From Iamia sp035765045 (GTDB lineage Bacteria > Actinomycetota > Acidimicrobiia > Acidimicrobiales > Iamiaceae), in assembly GCA_035765045.1 (NCBI GenBank), contig DASTYI010000141.1, positions 1 through 60,340 of the forward strand: 60,340 nucleotides of DNA, in the 5' to 3' direction. The notes below the pieces were generated by a model. That model was not told the origin of the DNA, ran no database searches, and saw only the letters and a list, made by a program, of their open reading frames with translations. A program made the translations under genes and the position numbers. Shown piece by piece: positions 44,010-52,435 of this stretch. The stretch's first letter is position 1; every line of letters starts with the position of its first letter.

Positions 44010-44595
44010 GCGTGGCGGTGGGGAGGAGGGCGGCGGCGACGGTGTCGAGCTGGGCCAGCAGGCGGTCGACCGGGTAGGCCGACGGGTCCTCCAGGCGGAG
44101 GCGGACCAGCTCGTCGGCGATGACCTGGAGCATCCGGGCGGCCAGCTCGGGGTCGGCCACGGCGCCGCCGGAGCGATGGGCGATCTCGGCCGCGTTGCGC
44201 TCGCGGATCAGGGCCCGGCCCCAGGCCAGGCTGGCGGCCAGGGCGGGCGGGCCGGCCCGGGGGGCGACGAGGAACATGCGCCAGGTGGCGGGGTCGGCGT
44301 CGGCGGCGGCGAGGACGTCGGCCATCACGTCGCGGAGCGACGACCGGCCGCGCCGCCGCGGTGCCCCGGCGATGGCCGCCGCCGCCCGCCCCGCGGCCCG
44401 CTCGACCAGGGCGTCGAGGAGCCCGTCGAGCCCGCCGAAGTGCTGGTAGACGACCGGCCGGGTGACGGCGCAGGCGCGGGCGACCCGGTCGATGGTGACG
44501 GCGCCGAAGCCCTCGACGTCGACGATGGCGGCGCAGGCGTCGAGCAGCTGGGTGCGGCGCTCCTCGGCCGCCATCCGCCGCCGGGCCCCGCTCAC
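43984..44595 (-). CDS. TetR-family transcriptional regulator
   Basis: A protein of 203 residues starting at a GTG that overlaps the sulfotransferase stop. The N-terminal helix-turn-helix is RRTQLLDACAAIVDVEGFGA with IDRVARACAVTRPVVYQHF. The C-terminal ligand domain is helical. As the last gene of a three-gene operon it is expected to repress the promoter at 46897, where a suitable palindrome lies. Confidence 0.9.
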   Translation of the reverse strand: MSGARRRMAAEERRTQLLDACAAIVDVEGFGAVTIDRVARACAVTRPVVYQHFGGLDGLLDALVERAAGRAAAAIAGAPRRRGRSSLRDVMADVLAAADADPATWRMFLVAPRAGPPALAASLAWGRALIRERNAAEIAHRSGGAVADPELAARMLQVIADELVRLRLEDPSAYPVDRLLAQLDTVAAALLPTATPTGRRPGP

Positions 44596-45824
44596 CGCGC
44601 CATCCCCGGACCGTCGGCCAGGAAGGCGAAGCGCTCGCGCAGCTCGCCCTCGTCGAGGCCGAAGTCGGCGGCGGTGTAGCGGTGGGTGCCGTGGCCGTGG
44701 CGGGGCTGGTCGCGGTGGAAGGCGGCGACGAGGGCGTCGGGGTCGGCCGGCGGGTCGAGGCCGGCGGCGGCGCACACGACGGCGAGGGCGGCCCCCGGGT
44801 CGGCCACCAGGTCCTCGTAGGCGAGGTCGACGAAGGTCGCCCCGGTCGAGGCGGGGTCGGATCGGAAGGCGTGGGCCCGGCGGAGCCAGAGCTCGGTCTG
44901 GTCGGCCTGGAAGCGTCCGACGTCGGCGGCGTCGACCTCGTCGCTGTAGGTCGAGCGGAAGACGGCGAAGAGGCTGGCGCCCGAGGCGACGGTGGCGACG
45001 ATGTCGCGGTGGAGGTGGACGACGGTGGCGCCGGGGAAGGCGGCGACGAGGTGGGGCAGCTCGGCGGTGTGGGCCGGGGCCTTGAGCACCCAGCGCCGCC
45101 CGTCGCCGGCGTCGAGGGCCTGGAGGAGGTGGCGGTGGCGGGCGTAGCCGGGGCCGAGGTCCTCGCCGGCCATCCAGCGGGCGTAGCCGTCGAGCCGGAC
45201 GGTCGAGGGGAACCCCCAGCTGCGGAGGTCGGTGCCCATGCCGAGCACGCACTCCTCGGGCAGGCGGGCGCCGGAGTCGTGGACGGCCCGGAGGCCTGGG
45301 TTGAGGGTGTGCAGCAGCTCGTGGGCGGCGCCGGCGGCGTCGAGGAAGCGCTCGCGCCGGGCGGGGTCCATCCCGGCCACGGCGGCGGGGTCGGTCAGCT
45401 CGGCCGGCAGCGGCGCCCGCAGCCGGGGGTCGGTGGCCAGCAGGCGGAACAGGAACGTCGTGCCCGTGCGCCAGCCGCCGACGATCACGATCGGCGGGGC
45501 CAGGGGCCGGGCGAAGCGGTCGGGCTCGGCGCTCCGCAGCGCGTCGAGGGCGGCCCCGGCCCGCAGCCGGCCGATGGCGGTGGCGGCGACCATCCCGAGG
45601 CCGAGGGCGGTCAGCCGGCCGTCCTCCCGGGCCGAGCCGAGGTACTGCTCCAGCCCCGTGCGCCAGCCGGGGGCGAAGCGGTCGGCGTCGGCGCCCCGGG
45701 CCGCCACCTCGGCGATGCGGTCGGGGTCGAGCCGGTAGCGCTCGGGCCGGGCCCGGCGGTCGGCCTCGGCGGCCTCGTGGGCGGCGGTGGCCGCCGGCGT
45801 CCGGGGGGCGGGCCGCCAGGTCAC
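44592..45824 (-). CDS. Sulfotransferase family protein
   Basis: A protein of 410 residues. The PAPS 5'-phosphosulfate loop is IVGGWRTGTTFLFRLLATDP. Other family marks are RWVLKAPAHTAELPHLVAAF, VVHLHRDIVATVASGASLF (3'-phosphate site) and DLAYEDLVADP. It matches the actinobacterial Sulfotransfer_3 type, often encoded near lipid or steroid genes. It is coupled to genes on both sides by 4-base overlaps. The substrate is not known. Confidence 0.87.
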   Translation of the reverse strand: MTWRPAPRTPAATAAHEAAEADRRARPERYRLDPDRIAEVAARGADADRFAPGWRTGLEQYLGSAREDGRLTALGLGMVAATAIGRLRAGAALDALRSAEPDRFARPLAPPIVIVGGWRTGTTFLFRLLATDPRLRAPLPAELTDPAAVAGMDPARRERFLDAAGAAHELLHTLNPGLRAVHDSGARLPEECVLGMGTDLRSWGFPSTVRLDGYARWMAGEDLGPGYARHRHLLQALDAGDGRRWVLKAPAHTAELPHLVAAFPGATVVHLHRDIVATVASGASLFAVFRSTYSDEVDAADVGRFQADQTELWLRRAHAFRSDPASTGATFVDLAYEDLVADPGAALAVVCAAAGLDPPADPDALVAAFHRDQPRHGHGTHRYTAADFGLDEGELRERFAFLADGPGMAR

Positions 45825-46897
45825 GGCCAGGCCGTCAGGTCGTCGATCCGGCACCGCCGCACGGTGGGCAGCGCCGGCTCCCGCTCGGGCTGGAGGAAGC
45901 GGAGGACGACGAGGCCGAAGGGCCGGCCCTCGGTGTCGAGCCAGTCGCCGGCGGGGCCCGGGTCCCGCGCCGCGAGGACGAACCGGTAGCGCCCGTCGAC
46001 CAGCCGGGCGGTGCCGTCGGTCCGCGACACCGGTCGGCTGCGGTGGTCGAGCGAGTTGAGGAAGCGGCTGTAGAGCAGGACGTTCCAGTAGCGGCTGGGG
46101 ACGGCCTCGCCCTCGATCACGAGGGCCTCGTCGGGCTCGAGCGCCCACGAGCCCCGGAGGTAGTGGATGCCGGGCTCGGTGAAGGCGGCGCCGCCGGCCA
46201 TCTCGGTCCATCGTCGGACCTGGTTGGGCCCCTCCCGGTCGTCTCGGGTGGCGGCGGCCTGGAGGGCGGGCACGGCGGCGACCCCCCGGCCGAGCCGGGT
46301 GAGGTGGTGGGCGAAGCGCTCGGCGTCGATGGCGGGTGGGGGAGCGGGCCGGTCGAGCGGGTCGATCCGGCACCAGCCGAGCCGGTCGCGGGCGGCGTCG
46401 TGGTGGAGCTGGCGCACCCACAGGACCTTGGCCCCCGGCGGGAGCCGCAGCCAGGCGCTGCCGTCGCCGGGCGCGTCGGGGGAGACGGTGACGGTGAAGC
46501 CGCCGTCGGCGTCGACGGGGAGGTCGTCGCTGTCGATGCGGGCGCCGGCGGCGGCGTCGAGCGTGCCGGTCGAGGAGTAGGCGGTGATCGACTGGTAGAC
46601 GGCGTCGCCGACCGACCCGGTGATGCGGTAGCGGCGGTCGTCGCGGATGTCGGCGACCCAGTACCGGACGTCCGGGTTGTCCATGAACATCTTCGAGCGG
46701 TGCTCGTTGAAGGGGACCAGCTCGGGGCGCTCGCGGTCGACCTCGAACCGTCCCAGCTGGTTGTTCAGGCTCCGGACCAGGGCCCGGTACCCGTCGGCCT
46801 GCTCCTCGGGGTCGAGGTCGGCCACCTCGGTCGCCAGCCGCTCGCCCGCCTCCCGCAACCCGTCGACGAACGCGTCCCACGCCTCGGCAGCAGCCAT
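45821..46897 (-). CDS. DUF1214-like protein
   Basis: A protein of 358 residues with an N-terminal helical part followed by a beta-rich DUF1214-like domain (FTVTVSPDAPGDGSAWLRLP, ALVIEGEAVPSRYWNVLLYS and GRYRFVLAARDPG). The family is often beside sulfotransferases and TetR regulators in actinobacteria, and its function is not established. It is the first gene of the operon. A TAAGTT hexamer ends 7 nt before the ATG and overlaps the operator-like palindrome. Confidence 0.75.
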   Translation of the reverse strand: MAAAEAWDAFVDGLREAGERLATEVADLDPEEQADGYRALVRSLNNQLGRFEVDRERPELVPFNEHRSKMFMDNPDVRYWVADIRDDRRYRITGSVGDAVYQSITAYSSTGTLDAAAGARIDSDDLPVDADGGFTVTVSPDAPGDGSAWLRLPPGAKVLWVRQLHHDAARDRLGWCRIDPLDRPAPPPAIDAERFAHHLTRLGRGVAAVPALQAAATRDDREGPNQVRRWTEMAGGAAFTEPGIHYLRGSWALEPDEALVIEGEAVPSRYWNVLLYSRFLNSLDHRSRPVSRTDGTARLVDGRYRFVLAARDPGPAGDWLDTEGRPFGLVVLRFLQPEREPALPTVRRCRIDDLTAWP

Positions 46898-46906
46898 GGC
46901 CGGCAA

Positions 46907-46921
46907 CTTACACTTCGTAAG
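46907..46921 (-). promoter_or_regulatory. Candidate TetR operator
   Basis: CTTAC-ACTTC-GTAAG, an inverted repeat 10 bp upstream of the DUF1214-like start, has the TTAC-N5-GTAA pattern common for TetR-family operators. It overlaps the -10-like hexamer. Confidence 0.5.
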
Positions 46922-46929
46922 CAGCGGGC

Positions 46930-47115
46930 TCAGGCGAGGGCGAGGACGACGTTGAGCAGCCCGAGGAAGAGGGCGACGAAGGCGAAGGGGAGCGGTGGGA
47001 CCCGGCTCGGCGTCGGCTGGATGCGGAGGGCCCACGCCGCCCGCCGGTGGAGCCCCAGCCAGTAGGCACCCAGGGCGAGGAAGATCGCCGCCAGCAGCAG
47101 CCGCACGATGGTCAC
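46930..47115 (-). CDS. Small two-helix membrane protein
   Basis: A protein of 61 residues beginning at a GTG. Two hydrophobic segments (IVRLLLAAIFLALGAYWLGL and PLPFAFVALFLGLLNVVLAL) are joined by a basic stretch. There is no recognised family. It lies on the minus strand, upstream of and possibly co-transcribed with the DUF1214-like gene, and divergent from the GH26-like gene. Confidence 0.55.
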   Translation of the reverse strand: MTIVRLLLAAIFLALGAYWLGLHRRAAWALRIQPTPSRVPPLPFAFVALFLGLLNVVLALA

Positions 47116-47187
47116 CCGGGCACCGTAGCGGCCGACCGACGACCACGGAGAGGAGTCGCGACCGAGAGTCTGCTACTGTGCGTGAGC

Positions 47188-48753
47188 ATGGGCAGGTGGG
47201 GGAAGATCATCAGGGTCGTGGCCGTGGCGGGAACGCTGGTCGCCGGGGTGGGCATCGAGACGGGGGCGCCGTCGCCGGTGGTGGCCGCCACCCCGCCGGA
47301 CTGCACGGTCACGGCGACGCTGGTCAACCCGTGCCGGCCCTGGCTCGGCGCCGTCGCCGGCCACTACCCGGGGGTGGCCGAGACGGTGCGGGCCCAGACG
47401 CTGGCCCACGAGGCCCGCATCGGCAAGCAGGTCGACGTCGTCCACACCTACAAGGACGTCGGCAAGGTCACCCTCTCCTCGGACGAGAAGTACTTCGCCA
47501 ACCGGGGGACGATCCTCTACATCAACTGGAAGCCGGCCCGGTACTGGGGCCAGGCCACCGGTGGCAACGCCACGATCAACGCCCAGATCGACACCCTGGC
47601 CCGCGAGATCAAGGCGCTCGGGAGCCGGCGGGTGATGCTGTCGATCCACGGCGAGCCCGAGCGGGTCGCCAGCAAGGGCAGCTCGGCCTGCCCCGGGCTC
47701 AAGGGCGACCACGGCTCGCCGGCCGAGTACCGGGCCATGTGGGCCAACGTGCAGGACCGCTTCGCCGCCGTCGGCGCCGGCAACGTCGTGTGGGTGATGA
47801 ACTACCTCGGCTACCAGGGCTGGGACTGCCTGTTCCCCGAGCTGTGGCCGGGCAACGACCGGGTCGACTGGATCACCTGGGACCCGTACCTCCAGAGCGG
47901 CATGCGCTGGGACACCGAGATCGGCTACTTCTACAAGGCCCTGGAGGCCAAGAGCAGCCCCACCCACGCCTTCACGTCGAAGCCGTGGGGGCTGGCCGAG
48001 TTCGGCTCCTGGCGAGGGGCCCCGCAGGCCGACGCCTACCGGATGTACGAGGACGCCAAGCGGTCGCTCGAGGCCGGGCGCTTCCCACGGATCAAGCTCT
48101 ACGAGATCTTCGACACCATCAACTCCGGCGGCGACATCCGGGTCGGCTACGACACCCGGGGCGTCGCCGACCCGGGCGAGCAGCAGCGCTACAACGCCTT
48201 CGCCCACTCGCCGGCGTTCTCCGACCCGACGACGCCCCCGCCGGACCCTGAGCCCGAGCCGCCCACGCCGACCGACCACCTCGGTGCCTGCGACGTCGGG
48301 GTCGAGGCGGCGCTGTCGTGCTTCGGCGGCACCTACGCCAGCCCGGTCAAACCGACCCGCACCACCTCGGCGAAGCACCAGGGCACGGCGTCGGTGCAGG
48401 TCAAGAACACCACCACGGCGTCGGGCGCCTACGGGCTGAACCTCAACCCCCGGCCGGTGTCGTCGACCCAGGTCGGGCGGACCTACACGGCCGCGGCCTA
48501 CGTCCGCCCCGAGGTGGCGGGGACGCCGATCACCCTCCTGCTGCGCGAGGCGCGGCCCGACGGCAAGGCGCCGGCCAACGGCTACCGGTCGGTCACGATC
48601 ACCCCGCCGACGACCGGCTGGACCCGGATCGAGGCCGTCTACACGGCCAAGGAGGCGGGCAACACCCTGTCGTTCTCGGTCTACGCCACGCTCGGGGCCG
48701 GCCGTCTGTTCCGGGCCGACACCTTCAGTCTGACCAGCGTCCCCCGGGCCTGA
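47188..48753 (+). CDS. Secreted GH26-like glycoside hydrolase with C-terminal carbohydrate-binding module
   Basis: A protein of 521 residues. The signal peptide runs to about residue 35. The catalytic TIM barrel (about 40-340) has MLSIHGEPER (acid/base Glu region), VVWVMNYLGYQGWD, WITWDPYLQSG and PWGLAEFGSW (nucleophile Glu), the GH26 mannanase-like pattern. A Pro/Glu linker leads to a beta-sandwich (about 375-521) with AAYVRPEVAGTPITLLLREA, typical of CBM4/9-type modules. It probably cuts beta-mannan or a related polysaccharide outside the cell. A TACTGT box 8 nt before the ATG suggests a leaderless mRNA. Confidence 0.8.
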   Translation: MGRWGKIIRVVAVAGTLVAGVGIETGAPSPVVAATPPDCTVTATLVNPCRPWLGAVAGHYPGVAETVRAQTLAHEARIGKQVDVVHTYKDVGKVTLSSDEKYFANRGTILYINWKPARYWGQATGGNATINAQIDTLAREIKALGSRRVMLSIHGEPERVASKGSSACPGLKGDHGSPAEYRAMWANVQDRFAAVGAGNVVWVMNYLGYQGWDCLFPELWPGNDRVDWITWDPYLQSGMRWDTEIGYFYKALEAKSSPTHAFTSKPWGLAEFGSWRGAPQADAYRMYEDAKRSLEAGRFPRIKLYEIFDTINSGGDIRVGYDTRGVADPGEQQRYNAFAHSPAFSDPTTPPPDPEPEPPTPTDHLGACDVGVEAALSCFGGTYASPVKPTRTTSAKHQGTASVQVKNTTTASGAYGLNLNPRPVSSTQVGRTYTAAAYVRPEVAGTPITLLLREARPDGKAPANGYRSVTITPPTTGWTRIEAVYTAKEAGNTLSFSVYATLGAGRLFRADTFSLTSVPRA

Positions 48754-48756
48754 GGG

Positions 48757-49146
48757 TCACCCCTCGAGGGTGGCCTTCACCTGGCCGAGGGCGCCCTGGT
48801 AGATGTCCTTGAACATCGGGGCGGCCTCGTCGGGCTCGACCGAGACGTCCCAGGTGACCTCGCTGGCGCCGTCGCCGGCGTCGCGCACGGTGATCGTGGC
48901 CTCGTGCTTGGCCACGGGGGCGCCCTCGCCGACGATCGAGTAGGTGATCGAGCGGCCCTCGGCGTCACGGCCCACCAGCTGCTCGGTGAGCGTCATGCCC
49001 ATGGTCTGGATCGTCCGGATGTCGCCCTCGACGGTGCAGGAGTCGACCCCGGCCATCCACGTGTCGAGCCCACCGAACTCTCCCACCAGGGCCCACACCT
49101 CGTCGGCGGGCTTGGCGATGTCGATGCGGGCGGTCTCGGTCTGCAC
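48757..49146 (-). CDS. SRPBCC-family protein (polyketide cyclase/START-like)
   Basis: A protein of 129 residues, a full-length SRPBCC fold: TARIDIAKPADEVWALVGEF, GLDTWMAGVDSCTVEGDIRT, ITYSIVGEGAPVAKHEATI and a long C-terminal helix MFKDIYQGALGQVKATLEG. Members bind hydrophobic ligands in a helix-grip pocket. The ligand is unknown. It starts at a GTG. Its stop lies 4 bp from that of the convergent GH26-like gene. Confidence 0.85.
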   Translation of the reverse strand: MQTETARIDIAKPADEVWALVGEFGGLDTWMAGVDSCTVEGDIRTIQTMGMTLTEQLVGRDAEGRSITYSIVGEGAPVAKHEATITVRDAGDGASEVTWDVSVEPDEAAPMFKDIYQGALGQVKATLEG

Positions 49147-49214
49147 GGGGCTACCTCCGGGTGGTGGGTCGCCGGACCGTAGCGCGGACAGGTGTCCAGG
49201 TGGTGGGTCCAGAG

Positions 49215-49315
49215 CCCACAAGAACAGGTTCCTGTGGGCCCACGGTCGCGTTTCTCGGGGGTGGCGGGTTCCTGTGGGGCAGGGGGCGCGGAGGCGCGAC
49301 GGTGGGGCACAGGAA
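49215..49315. repeat. Cluster of short inverted and direct repeats
   Basis: In the 259-bp gap 49147-49405, CCCACAAGAAC / GTTCCTGTGGG (49215-49238) forms a compact hairpin. GGTTCCTGTGGG recurs in direct orientation at 49267-49278, and its complement core CACAGGAA at 49308-49315 can pair with it. No gene is seen in the gap. The role is unknown. Confidence 0.5.
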
Positions 49316-49405
49316 GGCCGTGGGGGGCGGGGCGGGCGGATGCCCGACGACCGGGCCACGGTGTGCGGGGTGGGGGAGCGGGCGTGCCACACTCGTCGGT
49401 CCCCC

Positions 49406-51037
49406 ATGACGCGCTCGATCCGACTCCGCCCCTGGCAGAAGGCCGCCCTCGACCGGTTCCTGGCCAGCGATCGGCCCGACTTCCTGGCCGTGGCCACCCC
49501 CGGCGCCGGCAAGACGACCTTCGCCCTCACCGCCGCCCGCCACCGGCTGGCCGAGCGGCCCGGGCGGCTCGTCGTCGTCGCCCCGACCGCCCACCTCAAG
49601 CACCAGTGGGCCCAGGCCGCCGGGCGCTTCGCCCTCCACCTCGACCCCTCGTGGTCGGCCGCCGACGGCGCCCTGGCCGGCGACATGCACGGCATCGTCA
49701 CCACCTACCAGCAGGTCGCCACCAGCGCGGCGGCCCTCCGGGCCCTCAGCCCCGGCGCCTTCGTCATCTTCGACGAGCTCCACCACGCCGCCGACGACCG
49801 GGCCTGGGGCGACTCGATCCGGGCCGCCTTCGAGCCCGCCGACCGCCGCCTGGCCCTCTCGGGGACGCCGTTCCGCTCCGACACCCGGGCCATCCCCTTC
49901 GTCGAGTACCACCTCGACGAGGCCCGCCCCGACTACGAGTACGGCTACGGCGACGCCCTGGCCGACCGCCGGGTCGTCCGCCCCGTCTACTTCCCCCGCA
50001 CCGGCGGGCAGATGGAGTGGTCGGCGCCCGACGGCACCGAGCACTCGGCCACCTTCGACGACGCCCTCGACGCCGCCCGGTCGAGCCAGCGGCTGCGCAC
50101 CGCCCTCTCGCTCGACGGCGAGTGGCTGCCCACCGTGCTGCGCGACGCCCACGCCCGGCTCACCGACGTGCGCATGGTCCAGCCCGACGCCGGCGGCCTC
50201 GTCATCGCCATCGACCAGGACCACGCCCGCGGCATCGCCGAGCTGCTGCGCACCCGCTTCGGCACGCGGGCCACCGTCGTCACCTCCGACGACCCCCGGG
50301 CGTCGAGCCACATCGCCATGTACGCGGCGGGCAAGGAGCCGTGGCTGGTGGCGGTGCGCATGGTGTCCGAGGGGGTCGACATCCCCCGGCTGCGGGTCGG
50401 GGTCTACGCCACCACCACCTCGACCGAGCTGTTCTTCCGCCAGGCCGTCGGCCGCCTCGTCCGCTGGACCCGGGGCGTGCCCCAGCAGAAGGCGTGGCTG
50501 TTCATCCCCGACGACCCCCGGCTCCGCCGGCTGGCCAGCGGCATCGCCGAGCAGCGCCGCCACTCGCTCCAGAAGCGGGAGAAGGAGGAGGGCCTCGCCG
50601 GGCTCGACGAGGCCGCCCTCGACGCGGCGCCGCCCGACGAGGAGCAGATGTCGCTGTTCGCCGTCATCTCGGCCGTCGCCACCGACTCCGAGGGCCACGA
50701 CGGGCCCGACGACGACGCCGACTTCGACGACGACGCCGACGAGGGCCCCGGCTTCGAGCTCGAGCTGGCCCCGCCGCCCCCGCTGGTCGGGGGCGTGGGG
50801 CCGGTGGCGCTGGGCGAGGACGGCCTCGCGCTGACCCGCAAGGAGGACAAGAAGCGCCTCCGCGACCTCAACGCCCAGCTGGCCCGCGACCTGGTCCGCA
50901 CCACCGGCATGTCGCACGCCCAGGTGAACAAGGAGCTCAACCGGCTCTCGGGCATCACCCGGGTCACCGAGGCGACCGTCCCCCAGCTCCGCACCCGCCT
51001 GGAGAAGGGCCAGCGCTGGCTCACCCGAACGGCCTGA
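49406..51037 (+). CDS. DEAD/DEAH-box superfamily 2 helicase
   Basis: A protein of 543 residues. The opening is LRPWQKAALDRFL, then Walker A VATPGAGKTTFAL, motif II IFDELHHAADDR (DELH), motif III ALSGTPFRSD, motif V VRMVSEGVDIPRLRVGVYAT and motif VI FFRQAVGRLVRWTRG. These are the marks of SF2 type III-restriction/XPB-like helicases. An acidic linker (about 430-460) precedes a C-terminal domain with LARDLVRTTGMSHAQVNKEL. Stand-alone helicases of this type occur across actinobacteria; a DNA-repair role is plausible. Confidence 0.9.
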   Translation: MTRSIRLRPWQKAALDRFLASDRPDFLAVATPGAGKTTFALTAARHRLAERPGRLVVVAPTAHLKHQWAQAAGRFALHLDPSWSAADGALAGDMHGIVTTYQQVATSAAALRALSPGAFVIFDELHHAADDRAWGDSIRAAFEPADRRLALSGTPFRSDTRAIPFVEYHLDEARPDYEYGYGDALADRRVVRPVYFPRTGGQMEWSAPDGTEHSATFDDALDAARSSQRLRTALSLDGEWLPTVLRDAHARLTDVRMVQPDAGGLVIAIDQDHARGIAELLRTRFGTRATVVTSDDPRASSHIAMYAAGKEPWLVAVRMVSEGVDIPRLRVGVYATTTSTELFFRQAVGRLVRWTRGVPQQKAWLFIPDDPRLRRLASGIAEQRRHSLQKREKEEGLAGLDEAALDAAPPDEEQMSLFAVISAVATDSEGHDGPDDDADFDDDADEGPGFELELAPPPPLVGGVGPVALGEDGLALTRKEDKKRLRDLNAQLARDLVRTTGMSHAQVNKELNRLSGITRVTEATVPQLRTRLEKGQRWLTRTA

Positions 51038-51075
51038 TCCGGTTTGGCTCGCGGGGGACCGGAGAGCCGACGGCG

Positions 51076-51363
51076 ATGACAACGACGACCCCCACCGGAT
51101 ACTCCGACCACACCACCGCCGGCCACGACGCCGACCGCCGCGTCTGGACCTTCACCGAGACGAAGGCCGGCGTGAAGACGACCGAGTTCGTCTTCATGGT
51201 GCTCTTCATCGCCGGCGTGCTCATCGCCACCTACATCGACGGCGACGACAGCCTCCACGCCGAGGAGGGCTGGCTCTACGCCGCCATCGCCGCCTCGGCC
51301 TACTTCATCAGCCGGGGCCTGGCGAAGTGCGGCAGCCGCGAGCCGTACAGCACCGAGCGCTGA
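51076..51363 (+). CDS. Small membrane protein
   Basis: A protein of 95 residues with two membrane helices (FVFMVLFIAGVLIATYI and WLYAAIAASAYFISRGL). The Thr-rich polar N terminus of about 35 residues (VWTFTETKAGVKTTE) is predicted to be cytoplasmic. Similar small proteins are common in actinobacteria and have no known function. It follows the helicase gene by 38 bp. Confidence 0.7.
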   Translation: MTTTTPTGYSDHTTAGHDADRRVWTFTETKAGVKTTEFVFMVLFIAGVLIATYIDGDDSLHAEEGWLYAAIAASAYFISRGLAKCGSREPYSTER

Positions 51364-51380
51364 TCCCTCCTTCGCCCCCT

Positions 51381-51394
51381 TGCTTATATAAGCA
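51381..51394. promoter_or_regulatory. Perfect palindrome, candidate ArsR operator
   Basis: TGCTTATATAAGCA, a 14-bp perfect palindrome in otherwise GC-rich DNA, lies 20 bp upstream of the SRPBCC-ArsR operon. Confidence 0.7.
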
Positions 51395-51414
51395 GAGGAC
51401 GATAGAACGGGGGC

Positions 51415-52071
51415 ATGGCCGACATCCAGATCGACACCGATGCCCGTCTCGCCGCCGTCACCCGCTCCGTCGAGGCCGACCCCCGCCACGAGGGGCCGTA
51501 CAAGGCGGTGGTGGCCACCGAGCTGTACCCGTCACCCCCGGCCGACGTCTGGGACGCCATCACCGACCCCGACCGGCTGTCGCGCTGGTTCCTCCCCGTC
51601 ACCGGCGACCTGCGCCTCGGCGGGACGTACCAGCTCGAGGGCAACGCCGGCGGCGAGGTCCTGGAGTGCGAGCCCGAGGAGCGGTTCCTCGTCACCTGGG
51701 TGTTCGACGGCCACACCAGCTGGGTCGAGGTCACCCTGACCCCCGAGGGCGACGGCACCCGGATGCGGCTGGCCCACACGGCCAACGTCGCCAACCCGTT
51801 CTGGGACCAGTTCGGCCCGGGCGCCACCGGCGTGGGCTGGGAGTCGGGGCTGCTCGGCCTCTCGCTCCACCTCGCCACCGGGGCGGCCGTCGACCGGGAG
51901 GCCTTCCAGGCCTGGGAGACGAGCCCCGAGGCGGCGGCGTTCATGGCCGGCAGCGCGGCGGCGTGGGGCGAGGCCGACGCCGCCGGCGGCGAGGACCCGG
52001 CCGTGGCCCGGCGCCGGGCCGACGAGGTGGCGTCGTTCTACACGACGCCGCCCGAGGAGCCGGCCGGCTGA
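51415..52071 (+). CDS. SRPBCC (AHSA1-like) protein co-expressed with ArsR
   Basis: A protein of 218 residues with the AHSA1/SRPBCC pattern ELYPSPPADVWDAITDPDRL, RWFLPVTGDLRLGGTYQLEG, FLVTWVFDGHTSWVEVTLTP and a C-terminal GVGWESGLLGLSLHL. Pairs of AHSA1-like and ArsR genes are very common in actinobacteria, although their ligand is not known. The TGA overlaps the arsR ATG (TGATG), giving translational coupling. The palindrome upstream would allow autorepression. Confidence 0.87.
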   Translation: MADIQIDTDARLAAVTRSVEADPRHEGPYKAVVATELYPSPPADVWDAITDPDRLSRWFLPVTGDLRLGGTYQLEGNAGGEVLECEPEERFLVTWVFDGHTSWVEVTLTPEGDGTRMRLAHTANVANPFWDQFGPGATGVGWESGLLGLSLHLATGAAVDREAFQAWETSPEAAAFMAGSAAAWGEADAAGGEDPAVARRRADEVASFYTTPPEEPAG

Positions 52072-52412
52072 TGCACGCCTTCGACGTCCTGGGCGACCCG
52101 GTGCGCCGCCGCCTCCTCGAGCTGATGGCCGAGGGGGAGGCGTCGGCCGGCGCCCTCACCGACGTCGTGCGGGCCGAGTTCGGGATCAGCCAGCCGGCGG
52201 TGTCCCAGCACCTGCGGGTGCTGCGTGAGCACGGCTTCGCCACCGTCCGACCCGAGGGCACCCGCCGGCTCTACGCCGTCGACCCGGCCGGGATGCAGGA
52301 GGTCGACGCCTGGCTGGAGCAGTTCCGCGTGTTCTGGACCGGCCGCCTCGCCGCCCTCGGCACCGAGCTGGCCCGGGGCCGCCGCGCCGCCTCAAGGTGC
52401 CAGGCACCTTGA
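52071..52412 (+). CDS. ArsR-family transcriptional regulator
   Basis: A protein of 113 residues. The winged helix has VLGDPVRRRLLELMAEGEAS, the recognition helix in GISQPAVSQHLRVLREHGFA, and the wing VRPEGTRRLYAVDP. No CxC-type metal site is present, so it is not a classical arsenic sensor. The last residues SRCQAP and the TGA stop are encoded inside the palindromic repeat copy 3, so that element has changed or supplied the C terminus. Confidence 0.9.
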   Translation: MHAFDVLGDPVRRRLLELMAEGEASAGALTDVVRAEFGISQPAVSQHLRVLREHGFATVRPEGTRRLYAVDPAGMQEVDAWLEQFRVFWTGRLAALGTELARGRRAASRCQAP

Positions 52413-52435
52413 GGCGATCGCAGGACACGCCCTAG
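52388..52435. repeat. Palindromic stop-codon-linked repeat, copy 3
   Basis: The 29-bp core is 52388-52416 with the same arms as copies 1 and 2. On its right, GGACACGCCCTAG leads into the minus-strand TAG stop (52432-52434), mirroring the left side of copy 1. On its left the ArsR reading frame runs into the stem and stops there. Confidence 0.85.

Noticed and set aside
41482..44679. A single very long protein spanning the PBP and phosphotransferase region
   Set aside because: It merges an Arg/Pro-rich shadow frame of the PBP with part of the real phosphotransferase gene and an antisense part of tetR. Family motifs show separate genes.
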